Assembly (NCBI GenBank): GCA_905221605.1
Contig: CAJNDS010000310.1
Location: forward strand, 1-64,000
Reading direction: 5' to 3'
DNA: 64,000 nucleotides
Origin: Symbiodinium natans
Taxonomy: Eukaryota; Sar; Dinophyceae; Suessiales; Symbiodiniaceae
Below, one piece after another: positions 34,110 through 45,439 of this stretch; positions within the stretch are counted from its first letter, which is position 1; each line of letters begins with the position of its first letter. The translations under genes were made by a program, and so were the position numbers. The notes below the pieces were generated by a model. It made no database searches and was not told the origin of the DNA. It saw nothing but the letters and a program-made list of their open reading frames with translations.

Positions 34110-36000
34110 AATCCAGGGCGTGAAAGCGAAGAGGCAGAAATCGCACCGCACCCGGCGCGTTGGATATGACGCGTTCTCTCTTGTTTGACTCCCGAGGATC
34201 TTAGGCCTGCCGCTATTTTCTTGTGACATAAAAGGGCGTGTTAGAGCAGAAATAAGAATCTATCACTCCTGGAGAGGGTAACACACTTAGGCCCTCTACA
34301 TGGATTGTGCCAAGTCGGGTCTGATGTCAGTGCTGGAGGCTGGACGGCGGCGAGTTCGCAGGGGCAAGTGGTTCACATCTTCAACACGCATTTATGGCTC
34401 ACGGCGTTCCACTCCTTTCAATAGGAGTCTCGTTTTTTGGCGTTTGGGGAAGGGAGACGACAGCATGAACGATTGAGCATTGCTCTTCGGAGACAACGCC
34501 GCCTCTGCACACTAATCATCTCATGTAGCCAAAGCTGCTGATACACTCGGAAAGCTTGCAAGGTGCCATATGGCGCGTGTTGCCAATCCATTTTCTATTG
34601 AAAGCGTGCCTAAGCATTTTTGGGGCCGCTTCAGCGACGGAAGGTAACACTACCTACTCGTATATGGCATCGCTATTGCTGCATCACCGGTTTAGTTCTG
34701 CGTTGATACAACCTGCAGTGTGCCGGAGTCGAGCTGATATGATGAGTAAACGAGCCTACGGTATTGTCTGCTGTTTCCTGCCAAGCTGGAGCCTCTTGTA
34801 TGGCATGCTTATCACATAGGCAAGCTTAAACTTTGGCGTGGTTTTCTGTTGCCACATCCGAGAATCTGAGGGTAGATCGATGTGGGTGTTTTCAGCTTTT
34901 TTCGAGCAGCTGTTGTTTTGCCTGCATTCCCGATTAATTTCTATTACGCTGTCGTAAAACACCTTGCCGGACCTTGCCTCATTCAGTAGGTTTACATGAC
35001 ACCAGACTTTCTTGCAAAATAAGAATGTCCGGGCGTGCGGAAAAACCAGAGAAAGCAAAGCGACACCAAGCGTACGGAGCTCTTATGACACGGGAGTCCC
35101 TGAAAATTTTGGTTCGGCGGTGACAAAGGCTGGACATGCGTCAATCTCGCAGAAAGCGTTCCGCAGAACCAACAAATTCACCCCAGTCTGAACATCAGAT
35201 GATATCGCAAGTGTGCCGGGTTGTGTTTTTGTGTGTGTCTTCCGTTTTTTTTTTTTTTTTGGGGGGGGGGGGGGGGGTTGCTTTGCGATGGGACACTGTA
35301 GGAGTAACGGCAGCAAAAGAATGTGCACGGGCCCAAGTGCGTTGTTTCCCCCGCAGACTCATCCCTCCGTGTGCGGCACAAACTCCTGAAGCAAAAGACA
35401 CGTTCGAAAACGAACGGACCCACAGCGTACCTTTCGCAATGTTTCTTGGCCTGGGAGTGATGCTCACCCCGTAAGTTACGCGTTTATTTGGCCGGAGCCC
35501 CCAACCCCGTTCCCCTCCAAACCAAGCCCACGAAAAATGAAACACCCCCGCCAACCACGACTGTGCTGGAACAGGATAGTTTGGGCAGGTAACTGTGTAG
35601 GAATGCACTATATCTTGCATTTCATGCACGTTTCAGAAGTAGTCGGGAGGGCGGCTGACCGAACATGATCAAAGTGCCAATTCCTGCCGGATGCTTTTCA
35701 TGTACGTATTTTGCTTTTTGTTTGTGGGGTGGAGTGTTCCAGATACCGAGAAAGGATTCAAGGACTGATTCACCGGCCGATCTACTTACTGACCGTATCC
35801 GACCGTCAAGCTGCTGAGAAAGCAAAGCCGCAAGAAAGCAAACAAAGAAATCTGCGAAGAAAGAAGTGAATAATTGCCACTTCCATCATACCAGCCCTTC
35901 GGTACAGTTGCTGTCGTACAGCTGTTGTTGCCACATGTCCGGGCAAAATCCTGAAAATCTAGCATCGCCGGTTTGCTGGGGCTGAGCCGGAATTCAACTA
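34110..36000. other. Intron or spacer; no gene recognised
   Basis: No domain seen. It contains a T16G17 tract. Upstream exons of the MAPEG gene could lie here. Confidence 0.4.
35245..35277. repeat. T16-G17 homopolymer pair
   Basis: Sixteen T followed directly by seventeen G on the plus strand. Such junctions can form triplex or G4 structures and are error-prone in assembly. Confidence 0.85.
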
Positions 36001-36064
36001 ACTACACTTAACTACACTAAGTGGCCTCTCGGCTTTCTTCGCCACCCTCGCTGAGGGGTTGTGT

Positions 36065-36245
36065 TGGACACCACCCGTATCCCAGTCCCCGGAGTGCCCA
36101 ACACCACCGCCCAATCCCAGGAGTGCCCAATCCCAGAGTACCCCAGAGATTCTGCAGGATGCCGCCAACCCCAGACTATTTTCCATGGAGTGCCCAACCC
36201 CAGACTCTTCACAGAATACCTGAGTACCCAACCACGGGTTATGCC
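36065..36245. repeat. Degenerate GGAGTGCCCAAYCCC repeat
   Basis: The word GGAGTGCCCAAC/T recurs near 36091, 36119 and 36189 with related CCAACCACG/CAGAGTACCC words between. It would lie in the intron after the last ENTH exon. Confidence 0.6.
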
Positions 36246-36313
36246 CAGAGAATCCCGGGTCTGTCCCTGGAGCAGGGTGGGGATGTTCGAAGTAAAATGT
36301 TTTTTGATTTAAC

Positions 36314-37117
36314 CTTGTGTAGGCGTTCATCGTTCGGATCATCTTTGTTTCCACTTGCTGTACCGAGGCTGGCATCCAAAGATGTCCACGCGGCTGACAA
36401 AGCAGTGCTTGCACTCTGGGGCTTTGGTCGCTCTGTTCACTCACTCTAATAACTCTAATTGGTGTGCCCTGCCCGTGCCTTTCAGTGGATCCGGCGTGCC
36501 CCGGTACTGAAGGCATGCTTTGACGACGTCCGCCTACAATGCCAATTGGACTTGAAGACTGTTTGAAACGCCTAGGCACAAGGGGGCTTGGCCTTTCTTT
36601 GAATCGCACGCTTGAATTCTGGTTTGCCCTGCTCACAAACCTCGGATGAACAACTTCTGCCCTGCATGGTGTGATGCATGTGTGCAATCGCAGCTTCCTC
36701 GCGTGCAGTCGAGCCACATGCTTGATGATTTTCAAGCATTTATGTTTGACATGGGGATTGTCTTTTTCCAACCTGATGGGGCCACAGATCATCTTGCAGG
36801 CAGCAGCCGGCAAGCCCATGAACTCAAGGAGCAAGCATACCCCAAGCTCAGCAAAGCGACTTTTTCAGCAGATAGTCTGCTAATTGCTGGCATGCGTTCA
36901 GGTCGGCGAACGTTGACTGGGCTATCCTCAATGCCATCATACAGCCAAGCATGAATCTGATATAGGCCCCGCAGTGCCGTCATAGATGACTTGATGATGC
37001 GTGAGTGTTCATGCCAGCACAATCACTTGAATTTCAGCTGAATGTCTCAGTGTATAAATAGCCTGGCGTGGGAGTGTCGTCCGCGCTGGTGGCTTTGTTC
37101 AACGAGGATCTGTCCAT
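36314..37117 (-). CDS. TEPSIN: ENTH domain of a tepsin/MTV1-type protein, five exons
   Basis: Five exons give a 131-residue ENTH domain. Exon 1 (37117-37046) starts at ATG and reads LNKATSADDTPTPGYLYTE. The next (about 36822-36718) contains RLEKDNPHVKHKCLKIIKH, then 36640-36593 (VCEQGKPEFKRAIQRK), 36533-36468 (ADVVKACLQYRGTPDPLKG) and 36415-36314 (linker with NDERLHK). DDxPxPGYLxxE, HVKxKxLKIIKH, EFKRAIQR and YRGxPDPLKG are diagnostic of the tepsin/MTV1 ENTH subgroup, which works with the AP-4 coat at the trans-Golgi network. Donors are unusual: GC twice, GT twice, and GA-like after exon 1. The exon 1/2 join is ambiguous over a repeated GAG. An in-frame TGA lies shortly before the ATG, followed by GACAG, a likely spliced-leader acceptor, so this is the true 5' end. 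Later exons are probably those at 32.1-29.3 kb. Confidence 0.87.
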
Positions 37118-37119
37118 CT

Positions 37120-38810
37120 CCTGTCAATACCCAGACACTTTGAAAGTCACAAAAGCAGCAAAGCACCGCACAGCTCGGGGACCTGCTGCCTTTTGTGAAG
37201 ACTAAGAACCCTTCACAAGCTGCACCTTCCACTGAGGAAGAAGACGCTGGCTCCCAGCTCACTTCGAGCCACGCAGCTGCAAAGCCACTTGTCTCGTCTT
37301 CGTCGGGCCAATTAGTTTGTGGAGAGTCCAGAGCTAAACTACGCTCAGCAGGTCATGGTAAAGCCGGTACACTCGCTCAGTCTTCTGGGTTCTGGGGACG
37401 CACTGGCCGGAACCCATGCCCCTTCACTATGCCTACTGTACTGGCAAAAGGCCTTTCGGGCAGTGACAAGCGAATGCCCGTTGGATTCCTGATTTCCTTT
37501 CCCCAGTTTGATTCTCGCTCTCTCCATCTCTCTCTTCATCGATCCTCAGATATGTCGCTAATTCAGCCACTTCGACGATCGTGAGGCTTAGAAGTAAGTG
37601 TCGGTAAGAAACTATGCCTACTGTACTGAAGGCTTGTCGTCTTTTCTGAGTGGTCTTAGTGCCATCGCAACGCCTCCACTAGATGTGTCTGCAGGTTGTT
37701 AGTAATAAGACACCTGTTTGATGACAAACATATTGTGAATGCCCCGCTGCTTTGCGTTTGCTATGCGCTCCTTCTCGGAATCACTATGCTGACAAGTCAC
37801 TGACAAGCATTCTTTCTGAATGCAGCTAAGGGATTTGGGAGATAAACGCTTGAGGGATCTTCAGGGCACTGGCATTGGCTGCCAACTTCTCCACTGAGTG
37901 CTCAGAAGTCATGCCCTGCAGTATTCTGCCATGTTACCAGTGGTTACCTCCTCACAACCAGAATGTCCTGAAACCTGCGAGCAACCATGGAGACTGAGGA
38001 CCCAGCCGATTGACTGCAAAAGCGGCCTGACAGCGTGAAGCACTGAGATTAGGATCCATTAGATCTTTGGCACTCCCTTGCCTGCGAGGTTCTGGGCGTG
38101 CACGGGCCTGCAGGCCCATCTGGTGGCAACGCCCCGGTACTCAAAAATGCTTGCATTGGAACAGAAGAGGCACATAACTCCGTGCAGCCACCACAAGTTA
38201 TACACCAAGCCCTTGACCGTGAGCATCCGACCCGGTTGAGGCCTCGCATTCGTTGCTTCGACTTGCTTTTCCTTGCTTCTGCTGGCTACTGGCTTCAGAA
38301 GGGCAGCTAGCGGCCTGGGTCATGTCCATTTGCTTGGAAACGCTCCCAGGGGGAAAGCGCTCGACCTGTGCGACAAGACGGGACTTCAACCGGCGGCTTC
38401 TACTGCAACTCTGGGGAGCCAGCGGCAGACTTTAACAGCCGCACCAACTCCTTATTAGTCATCGCAACATGCATGGACTACGATGATTGAAAGTTGGAAA
38501 GTGCCGTGCACGATTCACTGAAGCCAGGTCGCCACAAACGTTGGCCTCTTCTCTTCGGCAGGGCAGTACACACTGCGCAAGGCCACCCTTGGATGTTCGG
38601 TTCCCTTGGAACCTCTGCCACCCCTCTACATACAAAAGCAAAATGTGGCATGCGCACAAGCGAAGGCATTTTCTAGCATTGCTTGCCCGACAAGAGTACT
38701 GGGAGGGCCCACGAGCGCGTAAGCTCCAACGCTGAATAGCGACCTATAGACTATGGAAAGCGCTTCGCCTCTTTGTGCAGCTGTTCGTAGTCTTTGTAGT
38801 CTCATGTAGT
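37120..38810. other. Intergenic, no gene recognised
   Basis: Short frames without motifs on both strands, between the CDC14 stop and the ENTH start. Confidence 0.45.
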
Positions 38811-38813
38811 CTC

Positions 38814-40637
38814 CTAACTCTGCTCCAGGCGCATTCGCAAGCGATCCAGAGAACGCTTGGCATTCTGCCAAGCCTCCATTGGACCAACGGGACCAACGGC
38901 CGTCTCAGCCTGAATCTCAGCTTGAAGACTCTTCCACTGGTCTTTGACAGCTTGCAGGGCAGTCTGCTCGTGCCGGTGGCGCTCAAGCTTCTGGCGCCGG
39001 GTTTCCGCAGCTTCTGCTAACTGCCGCTGCAGGTCAGCCATCGCCGTGGACTCTCTGACGGCATCGCTGCTTGCCTCAAGCAATGCGTCTTGCTGCATTG
39101 CGATGGACAGCTTGATTTGCTCACATTCTCGTCGTTTCGCCCTTGCAAGCTTCAGAGCTTCTTCCAGCTCGGCTTCTTTGCGCTGGGTTTCTGCTAAAGC
39201 CGCGGCATGCACGGAATTTATCTCCTGCAGGGCCGGCTCAGTGCCGGTGGATTTGGTAGGACCTTGTGTCGAAGGGCTGTCCCGCAGCTGCTCCACCAGC
39301 TGAATGATGGTGTCCGATTTGAAGTTGTCTTGCAATGCACCGAGCAGCCTCAAGTACTGGAGAGCTTCTTGCCATAGGTCTGCTTGTGGTGGCTGATTGA
39401 CTGCCTTGGTCTTGGCAAGTGGCGCCCCGCCCACGGCGCTCGGGTTAGGGGCCTCTGATGTTGACGGGCTTCGGTGAACTGCTGCAGGGTCAGGTGCCCG
39501 CAAGTTGGATCCAGACTTGACCTGGCTAGCTCGCGCTTCCAGAATGATCTGAATTAGCTCTTGCTGCGAACGATGTGACAACAGCTCCGGGTTCACGCCT
39601 AAGTCAAGTGCCCAAAAGCTCAGCTCCCGCAACGGCAGCATCTGCAACTGCTCGATTTGGCTTAAGGTGCTTAGTGATCTCTCCGAGCCGGGGCGTAAAT
39701 ATGCCTCAAGGTTCACGAGGTACTGCTGCTGGCTGCCATGTACTGTTCCAGGTCGCACAACTCGTGACCAGCCTATGAAGGACCGCGCCGTGAATCCAAG
39801 ATGTCGAATCGCATAAATCCCTATGACTGTAGCCGTGCGACCAAGACCAGATCTGCAGTGAACGACAAAGGCACCGCTGGTGGATTCCACAATCTGCAGA
39901 AACTGACGGATTATCTCCACAGACGGGCAACCTCCATCCTCGAAGGGAAGCCACACATGCTTAACCCCAGCACGCTCGAAAGCCCCTGGATCATAGCTGA
40001 TCAAGTCTCTCCTCGCTCCTTTCTCCTCAGACTGGGGATGGTTGCACTGAATTATAACCCCAATATTGTTTTCCAGAAAGAAAGGAACGAGGACGTCTGG
40101 TGTGCACACTGGCATTCCCTCCGCATCCACAGGCTGTGCCCAAGGACTTGCCATGGCCAGGGCCTTGTTTTGCAGGATCCAGCTCATGTCCCCATGTTCT
40201 GCACGGAGCATCTGGCTATGCGTTTCCGCAGGAAAAGTGCGATAGTCCAACCAACCCAAATCTCTGGCTCGCTGTATGCCTATCAAAACATCCAGCACCC
40301 ACAACCTGAAGTCAGACTCCTCTCCCTGCAGGTCGATTCCATTCGCACCCTCCCCTCGGCAGTCCACAAACTGCGGCAGGTCCAGCAAAGCGAATGGCCG
40401 GTAAGCATCCTGTGCTGACAGGCCTTTTGCTAGAATGGAATATGAGCAGCACAGCGTCACTGTGTTGCTCCAGGTCTCACGGGGACTGTCGGCAGTGATG
40501 TGAATTAAAGCTCTGCTGCTTGCATGTTCTTGGCACAGCGCATCGACCCACCGGCAGTAAACCACGGTCGCTGCGAGGTCCAAAGGCCCAAAGTCGCGCC
40601 CGGCATTCAACGGCTCGTATACAAATTCGGCCTTGTC
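38814..40637 (-). CDS. CDC14: CDC14-type dual-specificity phosphatase with C-terminal coiled coil
   Basis: One exon of 608 codons. The N-terminal DSP-like domain begins near FVYEPLNAGRDFGPLDLA, as in CDC14 (FADFGPLNL). The catalytic domain follows, with DYRTFPAETHSQML, HVWLPFEDGGCPS and the active-site loop VVHCRSGLGRTATVIG (nucleophilic Cys, then Arg), then SFIGWSRVVRPGTVHGSQQ, matching the conserved IAWIRICRPGSIIGPQQ. CDC14 reverses Cdk phosphorylation in mitotic exit and also acts at cilia and basal bodies. The last 180 or so residues form a predicted coiled coil (QRKEAELEEALKLARAKRRE), not typical of yeast CDC14, perhaps for dimerisation or localisation. The likely acceptor is TCCTTGCCGAG at 40639-40638, so the exon starts in phase 0 and the first 30-40 residues sit in an upstream exon not found. 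Confidence 0.9.
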   Translation of the reverse strand, partial: DKAEFVYEPLNAGRDFGPLDLAATVVYCRWVDALCQEHASSRALIHITADSPRETWSNTVTLCCSYSILAKGLSAQDAYRPFALLDLPQFVDCRGEGANGIDLQGEESDFRLWVLDVLIGIQRARDLGWLDYRTFPAETHSQMLRAEHGDMSWILQNKALAMASPWAQPVDAEGMPVCTPDVLVPFFLENNIGVIIQCNHPQSEEKGARRDLISYDPGAFERAGVKHVWLPFEDGGCPSVEIIRQFLQIVESTSGAFVVHCRSGLGRTATVIGIYAIRHLGFTARSFIGWSRVVRPGTVHGSQQQYLVNLEAYLRPGSERSLSTLSQIEQLQMLPLRELSFWALDLGVNPELLSHRSQQELIQIILEARASQVKSGSNLRAPDPAAVHRSPSTSEAPNPSAVGGAPLAKTKAVNQPPQADLWQEALQYLRLLGALQDNFKSDTIIQLVEQLRDSPSTQGPTKSTGTEPALQEINSVHAAALAETQRKEAELEEALKLARAKRRECEQIKLSIAMQQDALLEASSDAVRESTAMADLQRQLAEAAETRRQKLERHRHEQTALQAVKDQWKSLQAEIQAETAVGPVGPMEAWQNAKRSLDRLRMRLEQS

Positions 40638-40734
40638 CTCGGCAAGGAACAACGACGCATGCAAGTGCAATATGGATGTTTTGTGACAAGTTGTTGTTAC
40701 TGTTGTCAGTACTTCTTGGTGTCGTAGCATTACT

Positions 40735-40760
40735 CCTCTTGCTGCTGCTGCTGCTGCTAC
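40735..40760. repeat. (CTG)n microsatellite
   Basis: Seven CTG/CTC triplets upstream of the CDC14 exon. In the minus frame they would read polyalanine but belong to the intron. Confidence 0.7.
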
Positions 40761-40799
40761 GCACCCAGCACCACTGTGACGACTAGCAAAGCAGAGTGC

Positions 40800-43700
40800 G
40801 CTGACGACCACAAACAACGTACCAACAATTGCATGGGCAACCTGTGAGTCACAGCATGTTCGCTAAGCTGCACGGTCAACATATTGCAGCTTCAAAACTA
40901 GACATTCCATCGCGACTTAGGCTTTGCCTAGCTAACGTACTCCAAGAAACCCTCGCACCTGCATTTTAAAATCTCTTGAAGCATACAAGACATTGAACAC
41001 GTACAAGTTTCGTTTCAGGTGTAGCAATTCTACTGCACGAGCTTAGTGTTTGCAGATACTTCGTTTGAAAACTGAAGCAGATGACAGATGTTTGGCTACC
41101 CCTATATTGCTACGGCTTGCAAATAGTAAGTGATCGCATGCACGGCACCATTGCCATGACTGTCCCTTTACTGTTCGTCTGCCAGAGGGCATCCGTCGTG
41201 AATGTCGTCACCTTGTCTGCGAGACGCTTTTCATCATGACATAAAAGAGCTAAGATCCGAAGAGTAACACGCAAGCAGATGCAAGCAGCCAGACTGTCAC
41301 CAAGACACGTTGTCCACTGCCGGGCAGGCACTCGCCGTCGCCCAGACTAGCGAAGGGCCTCCCTGGATGTTGAGCCAGGGCACGGCCGCCATCTGGACGG
41401 CAAGCTGAATTAAACAAGTGCAGGGCAACAGCTATGCCATGCTGTGACGCGATGCCGTCTGCCCAACAGACTCGCTCTGCAAACTACGGGTCTATGTGGT
41501 ACCTGGTCTGTCAGAAGTCCTCCGTTCATGGAGCCCCTTCCACTTAAGTTGTAGCTATGGCACCTTGTAAACCGCAATTTATTTTCAAACGGTCTAGAGA
41601 ACTTAGCCGAAATGCCAATATGATGCTCGCCTTGCTTAAGCCAAACATTCGAGACTCGTGTCACTTGGACCACTTTGGAGAAGGGGGAGGCAATTTAACA
41701 TCTAGGCGAGACGAAATGGAGCTCCGACTGGCTTTGCCAAGCTTTGCATTTTTGCACTCTCTCTATGGCCCACGGATACCCGCGGTCTCCACACAATGTC
41801 CAAGAAAAGCCTGCGGGACCTGCTCTCAAACCCTTCCAAAGGGTTTCAGGCGCTTGGCACTCTTCGACTCGGGCTGCTTGATGCTCTCTGAGGCCAAATT
41901 GACCTCCTTTCCTTGCAAAAAACAAGAACGGAACTCGTTGCAGAAATATGTCATGCGCTCAGAGGCGGTACAGCGAAACCTTGCATTCCAGAATACTCCA
42001 CACAAAACCCAAGTCCATGGTACTCATTTTGTTCTCACATACAGCTTCGGCAAGCTGCGTTTTCTACCGGAATCGTTCGTGTCGTCGGGAAACCATTTGG
42101 CAACCTGACCGGACATTCGCAACAAGAAAGTTGCGGTTGACGTCAACACATCAAAACTGGCCCGTCGACGGCCTTGACATCAACGCCCTTGATGCACGGC
42201 AGCTCCACCGCCTGACATTCTAGAACCATTTCGACGGTCTCCGGGCTGTCAAAGTGCAACACATACCTCCTCAGTATTGGTGAGCTAAAGTAGCAGAATC
42301 TGTCATTCGACTTCGTTTAACCAGAAAAGCGCCATGTGAGTCTGCACAAGTACTAGTAGGGCGGCTGCCCGCGAGCAGCCGAGAGGACAGAAGCACCCAA
42401 CCCACTAGGCATAGCCCAGCTAAGTGTCTCGTAGCCAATGTACTTTGCTTCCAGTACGTTGCCGTACTTCCCGAAATGATCCAGGAGGTCGTCCCCTTGC
42501 TGGCTTACGATGGCTGTACCCCCAAGGAGCACAGCTCAAACCTGTCCTCTCTGCAAGTACATGCAGCTCAGCAGCTCGTGCACTTGAGCGGGACAACCAT
42601 GACCAGCTTGTCACACAAACATGGATCGTTCTTGCTCGCCCTCTTCTCGGGCCGCAGGCTCTGCCACTTGCAATCCACATGCCGGTGGTATCCGGACATC
42701 TGCAGGATCTGAGAAGCGGCGCCGCCACCGCATGAGCTTGGCTGAAACGGTTCCAGTGCCACAGTATCAGGAAATAAGCATGAGGATCGGACTGTTGAAT
42801 ACGGTTTTTCGCACTTCAAATCTGGCTGAAGGAGTCATAGCTGCTGCCCCCTTTTTTAGATGACACTACCAACAGCTGCTGCTCCCGAGATGCGTGGGCC
42901 AACGCAGACTTGCGCACTAGTTCGGCTAGGCTGCTTGGAAGCTGAGGCCAAGTGGCGCGATAGCATCAAGAACCCGAATCAACTTTGCTGGTGCTTCCAC
43001 ACACGTCAAAGATCTCGGCGGGGCGAGCTCTTCGAAGAGGCTCCAGGGCCTTGGCTTAGCAACACCGCCTCCAAACAAACGCACGTGATCGGTTTCGGGA
43101 TCGAAATACTTGCAAGTGATCACACCCCCGGCGGGCCCCACTCCGGGTACCCCCAAAATTGCCAAACTTTGAAGTCAGGGTCATTGTGTGCTTCTGTCTC
43201 TTTTGTGCTTTCCAACACTGTATCCTCGGAAATGTCTTGCCGACGTAATCGCCGTAATCGCCGTCCTGGTTTCTTAAATCCCTGCCTATGCTGTCCCTCT
43301 TGTTTTTTCTTCAGCCCTCTCAATTACTCGTCTTCAGCTTGTGTTTAGCATTGCTTCTCTTATTCGTTTGTCGTAGGGGGCATCTCCATCGTTTTGTTTC
43401 TCGCAAAAACATGCAAAAACTTATTGTGGGCTTTGCGTTCGTGTTCTTCGATCTCTGCGTCGGGGCTGGCAAGGGAGGTGTCCTCCCCCAGGCTCATAGT
43501 CCAGTAGCCCGAACCCAGGTAGACTTTGCATACCCATCCAAAGGATCGGGAATGTCAGTCTTTGGCCTTGTTCCAACTAACAAGTCGTAAGAAGTCGTTA
43601 TCGTGTGCACAAGATCCACTGCCTTAGAGCTGCCTTCCCGACTTGCTTTCTATGATAAAGTTGCTGGAGCGGAAAGCAATGACACACCAAACAACCGTCA

Positions 43701-45230
43701 AAAAACCATAACAGCCCGGTTTCTTCAAGGAGCCCGAACAGAGCTGTCCCCTCCCCTGCGGGACGGAGAAAGCCCAGTGCCCAAGAGTTGAACGCAACGT
43801 ATCATACAGCTTTCGCGCACGAGGGGCGTCTGGCATCATCTGGCCTTATAGCTCTTTTCTAGCCCCGCAAGGCCCTGGCCAGCTGGCCGTTGCATCGCCC
43901 GACCTTTCACTGTACTGCATCTGGGTGTCAAGAGGTGTCAGCAGGTGTCAGCAGGTGTCAGCCTTTGGAGCCGTTGCAGGTCCCCCGGCGTGTTTGGGGC
44001 CACAGTCTTGGCCTAGGTGCGAAGACTCAGATGCTCACACCTCTTTGCTCTTCTAGATTCCACGCTGGCACCTCCAAAACAGGAGGTATATAAAAACAAT
44101 TAAAAAATATTAAAAACATCTGAAAACTTACTGTCCCATGGGCACGCATTCTTCGCCTCCAGTGTCTTGGTGTCCCTTCCGAGTCTGTACTGCCGCACTC
44201 ATGATCAAACATGGCTTGTGATGTTTGGTACATTTTGGTACACATGAAAACAGACTGACGTACTCATGCAATACTGACATGGGTGTGCTGACATTGACAG
44301 CAACCTTAGGAGGGCCAGCCAGGGCTCGCACAATCGGGAAAGCAATGCCTGACAGTTTGGAGCATCTGACGTTCCGTAGGCGGCGCATAGGCCACAAAGG
44401 TTGCTTTCTAACATTGGCAGCAGGCGAAATCATCGGGTTTGTGCACCGAGGTGCCTCGAGGAGCCAATGGATCAGTCGCTGAAGGATCCAGACCTACTGG
44501 GCGCAGTGATGTCTGGTAATGTCTAGTGCGGTTCAGTGTGTTCAGTATGGGATTCTAGGGCCGCGAGTTCACAGGACCTAGCGCGGACCTTGCTCGATGA
44601 AAGTTGGTGAGGTCTGCACTTTGTAGCCAAGAGCAAGATGTCTGTCCTTTGGCTACAGTGTCTCCAGCAGCCTCTGGCATCACGACCCACTGCAGCAAGC
44701 TTAGTAAAGAGGTGTGCTTCCTCTTGCTCGCATGTGCAGACCAACAACGAGAGCGAGAGGCTTGATGTCGAGGCCCTCTTAATGGAAATGTGCAGAGGAT
44801 GATTTAGCTGTCTCATTGAAGCTTACGCGCTTCCGGCTTGCACAGTGTCACTACACAGTGAGGGCCGTCCGTGACTCAAGCTCCAGGCCGCTGCCCCGAC
44901 GTATCAACTCACGCTCTGCTCCCAATCGGGAGTCCAGAGATTCCGGAGCCCAACACGATTTGTCACAGGGCTGAAGACGCCATTGTGTGCTGGCCAAGCT
45001 CTGCAACAGCGTGTAAAGCACAGGGTGTCGCGTGGACAGCTGCATCGGGATGCACTGAGTCCACAGTTGAGACTGGCGTTGTTGCAAGAGGTTTGGTTGG
45101 GCTGAAGGTGAATTTCAAAAGTCCTGACACACCCCACGACCCAAGAGGGCCCTGTGCGAGGAAAAGCTTTCCCCATAACTCTGCCTTGGTCCTGGGAAGC
45201 CTTACCGAACCGGCCCGTACCACGCGCTGA
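40800..45230. other. No confident gene
   Basis: It must contain the 5' exon(s) of the CDC14 gene, which I could not place. No other domain is recognisable. A triple GGTGTCAGCA repeat lies at 43925-43960. Confidence 0.4.
43925..43960. repeat. AGGTGTCAGC short tandem repeat
   Basis: Three to four head-to-tail copies of a 10-11 bp unit. Confidence 0.7.
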
Positions 45231-45239
45231 GCCGAGCCA

Positions 45240-45358
45240 CCGTACCGCGCACTCATTTTGAGGATGTTCGCACTAAGCGTGTCTTCGTTCCTTACTTGTT
45301 CTGTGCTTAGCCTCCGGCCAGTCATCATCTCAAGCATTACCATACCAAAGGAGTACAC
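45240..45358 (-). CDS. Protein kinase C-lobe exon, subdomain IX
   Basis: After an acceptor CAGTGTGCAG at 45359 the frame reads VYSFGMVMLEMMTGRRLS, the kinase subdomain IX helix. The invariant Asp of the motif would come from the preceding exon. The exon continues through about NEDTLSANILKM and ends near 45240, where a GT lies within ATGAGTGCGC. It is on the same strand as, and about 11 kb downstream of, the kinase exon with the DFG motif. It could be the C-lobe of that kinase, or belong to another kinase gene; the intervening activation-loop exon was not found. Confidence 0.6.
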
Positions 45359-45439
45359 CTGCACACTGCACAGGCGAGGTGGACTAACTTTCACAGCATT
45401 GCCACGGTCTCGAGATCCCTGTGGTGCCCTGCCACACCT

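Noticed and set aside
36847-36990. Upstream extension of the second ENTH exon (AISRLSAEKVALLSLG)
   Set aside because: It would need a frameshift in a G run to join LLEFMGLP; splicing at CTTGAG|TTC gives an in-frame product without one.
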